Notes under the pieces: generated by a model
What the model was told of the DNA's origin: nothing
The model's input: the letters and a program-made list of their open reading frames with translations, nothing else
Databases searched by the model: none
DNA from: Xylaria sp. FL1777
Lineage: Eukaryota; Ascomycota; Sordariomycetes; Xylariales; Xylariaceae
Length of the DNA: 12,290 bases
Reading direction: 5' to 3'
NCBI GenBank assembly: GCA_022578965.1
Contig: MU401032.1
Location: 1-12,290, forward strand
Translations under genes and position numbers: made by a program
Part shown: one piece after another, positions 9,281-12,290 of the stretch
Position numbering within the stretch: the first letter of the stretch is position 1
How the letters are laid out: each line of letters begins with the position of its first letter

Positions 9281-9296
9281 AATTTATAATTATATA
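9281..9296. repeat. 16-bp target site duplication, right copy
   Basis: Identical to 2141-2156. It is preceded by the LINE 5' end (...AAAAAGCTCC) and followed by resumed gypsy coding sequence in the original frame. Confidence 0.9.
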
Positions 9297-9480
9297 AAAA
9301 ATTACTAAATAACATAAAAATTAAATGGTTTTTTTTTCTAAGTTTAACTTTAAAATATATTATATTAAAAGAAAAAAAAACATTTAAGTAAATATACTTA
9401 GTTAATAAAGTTAAAAAAGATTTAAAGTTTTAAAAAAAAACATTTAAGTATTATATTCTTAAAGAAATAAAAGCTTAAAA
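9283..9480 (+). pseudogene. RNase H-integrase linker of gypsy pol
   Basis: After the LINE the frame reads FIII*KITK, then FFSKFNFKIYY (9331-9363), IKRKKN (9364-9381) and VNILS (9388-9402). These fit the highly conserved FLSxFxFxIxYRPGKEN...ADALSR end of the gypsy RNase H connection. Gly and Glu codons have become Lys, and Arg/Trp codons stops. This match shows that the sequence on the two sides of the insert belongs to one gene. Confidence 0.88.
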
Positions 9481-9540
9481 ATTAAAGTTATACTTAAGGA
9501 TTTTATAAATATATAGTTATAATAAGCTTATAACTTAAAA

Positions 9541-10200
9541 AAGTTAGCATAACTATAAAAACACAAAAAATTAAAAAATAACAAGCTAATATATAAACAT
9601 AAAGTTTATTTATTAAAATTTTTACAAAATAAGTTTATTAAGAAATTTTATAAATACTTATTATATAAATACTAAAAAGCAATAAAAATAGTTTAATAAT
9701 TATAAAAAAAGTATAATTTTTTAAAACTATAAAACATAATTAAATTTATTATAAAAAAGTATAATATTTATAATAAAGCTAAAACAGCTTAATATAAGCT
9801 TTATAAACTATTATAACTTATATAAATACTTAAATAAACATAATACATTATTGCTTAAAATTTTATTATAATACTACTTTTATTAACTAATTTAGTTATA
9901 AAAGTATAATATAATAAAATATAAGTTATTATTAATAAACTTACTAAATATGCTTATTTTTTACTGTTTAAAGGAAATATAACAACTAAATAACTTATAT
10001 ATGCTTTTATATGCTAATATTTAAATAAGCATAAGCTATTAAAAAGAATTATTTTAAACTAAAATAAATTATTTACTTTTAAGTTTAAAACTAGCTTTTT
10101 TAAACTTATTAATATTAAACTAAAGTTTTTAATTGTTTATTACTTATAAACAAATAAACAAACAAAAAAACTAAACTAAATATTAAAACAATATTTATAG
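9541..10200 (+). pseudogene. gypsy integrase, degraded
   Basis: Integrase inserts element DNA. KVYLLKFLQNKFIKKFY (9601-9651) fits the lead-in to the N-terminal zinc finger. LYKY*KA then stands for xxGHPGxxKT (His now Tyr, 9664), and KKYNIYNKA (9754-9780) stands for KCDICNKA, with both Cys codons now TAT. In the catalytic core the first Asp (MDFIVxLP block) is Asn at 9859. VIINKLTKYAYF (9913-9960 region) fits VIVDRLTKYAYF. IILN*NKLFTF (10048-10080) fits IISDRDKLFTS, with Asp now Asn at 10057. TNKQTKK (10150-10170) fits TDGQTER, with the catalytic Glu now Lys at 10165. All three DDE acids are lost. In-frame, decayed integrase C-terminal sequence continues to about 10580. Confidence 0.92.
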
Positions 10201-10584
10201 AATTATATTAACTATTAATAAAATAATTAAATAAAACTATTATTAATAGTATAAATTTTATATAATATATTAACAAACAAAAATATAAACATATTTTTAT
10301 ATAAAGCTATTTATAAATAGCAAGCAACTACTAAAAAACAAAAAAAAACATTAATAAAAATACTTGCTATTTTAACTATAGTACTTAAAGCAAAAACTAT
10401 TGCAATAAAGATTAAAATGCTATAAGTTAAACTATAATTACGCTTTTAATTTTTATAATAATAAATGTTAATATATTATAACAAAAAACAAACTAAAAAA
10501 CTAACTTTTAGAAAAAAAAACAAAGTTTACTTGCTATAACAAAAACAAAATGCAAACATTAATATTTTTTAAATTAAAACAAAA

Positions 10585-10720
10585 CAACTAAACAATAAAT
10601 TAAAATTTAAAAAACTTAGCTTTTTTAAAATTAAAGAAATTATTTTACTTATTAACTATAAACTATTATTATTAAAGAATATGCAAATTTACTTTATTTT
10701 TTATATTTTTTTACTAGAAC
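10585..10720 (+). pseudogene. GPY/F-like module of gypsy integrase
   Basis: KLKFKKLSFFKIKEII followed by INYKL (about 10600-10665) fits the KLDxKxxGPFKIxxxI...NYKLxLP block. MQIYFIFYIFLLE (10681-10719) fits MRIHPVFHVSLLE. Gly-Pro is read as Ser-Phe because GG and CC were converted. The module follows the catalytic core in many Ty3/gypsy integrases. Confidence 0.82.
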
Positions 10721-10774
10721 TAATATTTATTAAAACATTTATTAAAACATAACTAAAAATAAAAACAAATTAAA

Positions 10775-10960
10775 ACGTTTATAAAGTTAAAAATATACTA
10801 AATTTTTATTAAAACAATAATAACTTTAAGTATTTTATTAAATAAAAAAAATACTTATATATTAACAATACTTAAAAATTTAAAAAATATTTAAAAACTA
10901 CTAAAGTAGTTATAAATTAGTTTTATTACTAATATTTTAACTGCTTAAAACTAAAAAAAA
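10775..10960 (+). pseudogene. C-terminal chromodomain
   Basis: The frame reads VYKVKNILNFY (about 10774-10809), NNFKYFIK*KKY (about 10819-10854), NNT* (10864-10875) and a final helix leading to INQFYY*YFN. These match the chromodomain pattern EYEVExILDxR...LxYLIKWKGYxxxENTWEP...E.V.xFHxRYPN. The Trp of WKGY and of NTWE have both become TAA. In chromoviruses this domain steers integration to methyl-H3K9 heterochromatin, so it assigns the element to that group. It is the last recognisable part of pol. Confidence 0.85.
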
Positions 10961-10993
10961 AAAGTTAACTTTAAAAAGAACGCTTAAAAAATT

Positions 10994-11400
10994 TTAATTA
11001 AACTTAAATAAAGCAGCTTATATTGCTTTAGCTTGCTTTTTTTGTTATTTTTGTTTTTTTATTAGCGCTTTTTGTTTTTTTTTAATACGTTTTATTTTAT
11101 TTAGTTTATTTAAAAACTAAAGCTTTTGCTAAACTATTTTAATACTTTTTGCTTTTAAAAAACATTTTTATATATAAAGCTAAGCTAACTTGCTTAAAAC
11201 AAAGTTAAAGCTATTTTAAGCTTGTTTTAATTTTTTTTGAACTAAAAATAACTATTGTTTTGCTTGCTTTTTTTTTTTTTAAAACAATAGTATTTAAAAA
11301 CTATATTATTAATTAAGTTAATTAAAACTTTTAATTTATTACAAAAGTAACTAGCATATATACATTTAAAACAATAAAACATATTATTTATTATTTTGCA
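10994..11400 (-). pseudogene. antisense Cys-rich plus coiled-coil frame in the gypsy 3' region
   Basis: Immediately after pol the strand composition flips to T-rich (about 11015-11280), and the - strand becomes readable. From 11400 to 11281 one - frame has no stops and contains CFKCIYASYFC (11373-11341), a CX2CX6C spacing like half of a fungal Zn2Cys6 cluster. After a T13 run (11268-11280), where the frame must shift by one, a long basic helical frame follows: KKLKQ, LSKLA*LYI*KCFLKAKSIKIV, then NKLNKIKRIKKKQKALIKKQ, to a stop at 10996-10994 overlapping the pol end. Fungal gypsy elements sometimes carry an additional antisense ORF here. The identity is unknown and the N-terminus unclear. Confidence 0.42.
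11251..11291. repeat. 11-bp inverted repeat with poly-T loop
   Basis: ACTATTGTTTT (11251-11261) and AAAACAATAGT (11281-11291) pair perfectly around a 19-nt loop that contains T13. The stem can extend outward by about 5 bp with a one-base bulge. It lies inside the antisense frame, so it may be incidental. Confidence 0.5.
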
Positions 11401-11720
11401 CGTTAATAATTAATTAAAGCAGCAAAAATAAAGCATAACTTTATAGCTAGTAAAATTAATAAAAAAAGCAAAAACAAATTTTTGCTTTGTTTTAAATAAA
11501 CAGTTAGTTTTTTTAATGCGTTTTAATATTGTAATATATAAAAAAAAAAAGAAAAAAGAATACTTACAGAAAATTATTAAAACAACAATTTTAGAAAAAG
11601 AAAAATAATGTTATAAAATTAGCATAAAAGTAGCTTTTAAAGCAGCTTAATGCTTTTATATATACTTTATACTTTTTTTTTTATTAGCTAAAGCTAAAGT
11701 TATATAATAATTTATTTAGT
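11401..11720. other. gypsy 3' region without recognisable gene
   Basis: AT-rich sequence with no convincing frame on either strand. The - strand frames that are open at 11281-11400 deteriorate here, so the start of the antisense ORF could not be placed. A strong hairpin at 11465-11488 is the only clear structure. Confidence 0.5.
11465..11488. repeat. 10-bp perfect hairpin
   Basis: AAAGCAAAAA and TTTTTGCTTT are separated by a 4-nt loop (CAAA). Stem-loop followed by GTTTT gives the look of a terminator, but in this eukaryotic, decayed context no such role can be claimed. Confidence 0.55.
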
Positions 11721-11824
11721 TTATTAGGCTTATAGTAATTTAAAGCTTATTAAGCTTATAATAATTTAAAGTTTACTAGGCTTATAATAATTTAATGCTT
11801 ACTAAACTTGCAATAATTTAAAAA
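11721..11824. repeat. 4 x 26-bp imperfect tandem repeat
   Basis: Units start at 11721, 11747, 11773 and 11799. Each reads TTAYTARRCTTRYARTAATT followed by TAAWRY or, in the last unit, TAAAAA. Units differ at a few positions, mostly G/A or C/T transitions as expected from C-to-T mutation on either strand. Because 26 is not a multiple of three, this is unlikely to be coding. It lies 3' of pol, where gypsy elements have untranslated or LTR sequence. Confidence 0.85.
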
Positions 11825-12066
11825 GAGTTATTATTTTTTTTACTTTTTTTTTGTTTATATAATTATGTATTTTTTATATTTAGTTATTTATTTAGTTTTA
11901 GTTTTTTAGCTATTAATTTTTTATAACTGCTAAGCACTAATATATTTATTACTTTTAATTTCTTAAGACTTTTATTAATGCATAGTAATAAAAATACTTT
12001 AAAAACCTCTTTAACGGACTACTGTTAAAGATCCTATTATTACTTACAAATTAAGACTTTAAAAGC

Positions 12067-12096
12067 AAACCTGTTATATTAATGTATAATAGGTTT
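12067..12096. repeat. 12-bp inverted repeat with 6-nt loop
   Basis: AAACCTGTTATA and TATAATAGGTTT pair at all positions except one, which is a G-T wobble when folded. The mismatch is itself a C/T transition, so the ancestral repeat may have been perfect. Confidence 0.6.
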
Positions 12097-12134
12097 ATTA
12101 TAAACATTTTGCAAACTTATATTAATACTTAAAC

Positions 12135-12157
12135 TTTGCTATTAATAATATAGCAAA
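12135..12157. repeat. 8-bp inverted repeat
   Basis: TTTGCTAT and ATAGCAAA flank a 7-nt AT loop. This is short and in AT-rich DNA, so chance is possible. Confidence 0.4.
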
Positions 12158-12290
12158 ATATTTTATGCTAAAAAAAGTTTAGTAGTATATTGCTGCTATA
12201 TTTAATAAAATAGTTAATATAAATATTATGTTTTTTTTAGTTTATAATACTATAAAAATATTTAAATAAAATAAATAAAAAAAATATAGC

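Larger units (their letters stand above)
9281..11007 (+). mobile_element. Ty3/gypsy chromovirus, right part (linker to chromodomain)
   Basis: This is the continuation of the element at 1-2156. From 9283 the same + frame carries the RNase H-integrase linker, integrase, GPY/F-like module and chromodomain without a detected frameshift, and ends near in-frame TAAs at 10999-11007. The + strand returns to A-rich composition exactly at the right target-site copy. The Ty3-type order is fixed by integrase lying downstream of RNase H. Confidence 0.9.
11825..12290. other. end of window; possible 3' LTR start, no gene
   Basis: No coding frame is recognised. Around 12006-12060 the sequence keeps more C and G than its surroundings, including tcc and ggac. 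TGTTAAAGATCC from 12023 has the TG start expected of an LTR and lies about 1 kb after pol. However, no purine tract precedes it and the element end is outside the window, so the LTR cannot be verified. Two inverted repeats (12067-12096 and 12135-12157) lie here. Confidence 0.3.

Noticed and set aside
9230..9300. LTRs flanking the inner element
   Set aside because: The two ends of 2157-9280 share no long direct repeat, and the duplication is 16 bp, too long for LTR integration.
1..12290. Mitochondrial or plastid-like AT-rich genome, or a naturally AT-rich protist genome
   Set aside because: No tRNA, rRNA or organelle genes are seen. The readable content is retroelement pol genes with mutation-type stops.
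1..12290. CRISPR arrays, tRNA or rRNA genes, bacterial promoters
   Set aside because: No spaced identical repeats, cloverleaf or rRNA core sequences were seen. The hairpins present are AT-rich and isolated.

Overview
The window is a fossil transposon nest with no intact gene. It is extremely AT-rich, and every recognisable reading frame is full of TAA and TAG stops. Two elements in opposite orientation can be read through the decay, most consistent with a filamentous ascomycete genome whose repeats were hypermutated by a RIP-like (repeat-induced point mutation) process. The element types (chromodomain Ty3/gypsy and a Tad1-like LINE) fit that; the exact species cannot be told from the sequence.

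Outer element, + strand: a Ty3/gypsy LTR retrotransposon of the chromovirus type. One single + frame (codons starting at positions 1, 4, 7...) carries a possible gag end (1-480), protease (about 481-780), reverse transcriptase (about 961-1780) and RNase H (1801-2156). It is then interrupted and resumes in the same frame at 9283 with the RNase H-integrase linker, integrase (about 9541-10200), GPY/F-like module and a C-terminal chromodomain (about 10775-10960). The 5' LTR lies outside the window. The 3' flank holds an antisense Cys-rich/coiled-coil frame, hairpins, a 4 x 26 bp tandem repeat and possibly the start of the 3' LTR.

Inner element, - strand, 2157-9280 (7124 bp): a Tad1-like non-LTR retrotransposon (LINE) inserted into the gypsy RNase H/linker codons and flanked by a perfect 16-bp target site duplication (2141-2156 and 9281-9296). 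Reading leftwards it has a short 5' leader, ORF1 with a CCHC knuckle, and ORF2 with an apurinic-type endonuclease, reverse transcriptase and C-terminal Cys/His motif. After these comes an unexplained 2-kb tail with coding-like frames that runs almost to its 3' end.

The + strand is A-rich in the gypsy parts and T-rich in the LINE, so the element boundaries can also be seen as switches in strand composition. Surviving C residues lie almost only after A or G, which is not the classical CpA signature of ascomycete RIP. The short + strand open frames at 3165-3404, 6276-6530 and 6464-6694 lie antisense to LINE sequence and look like chance frames.
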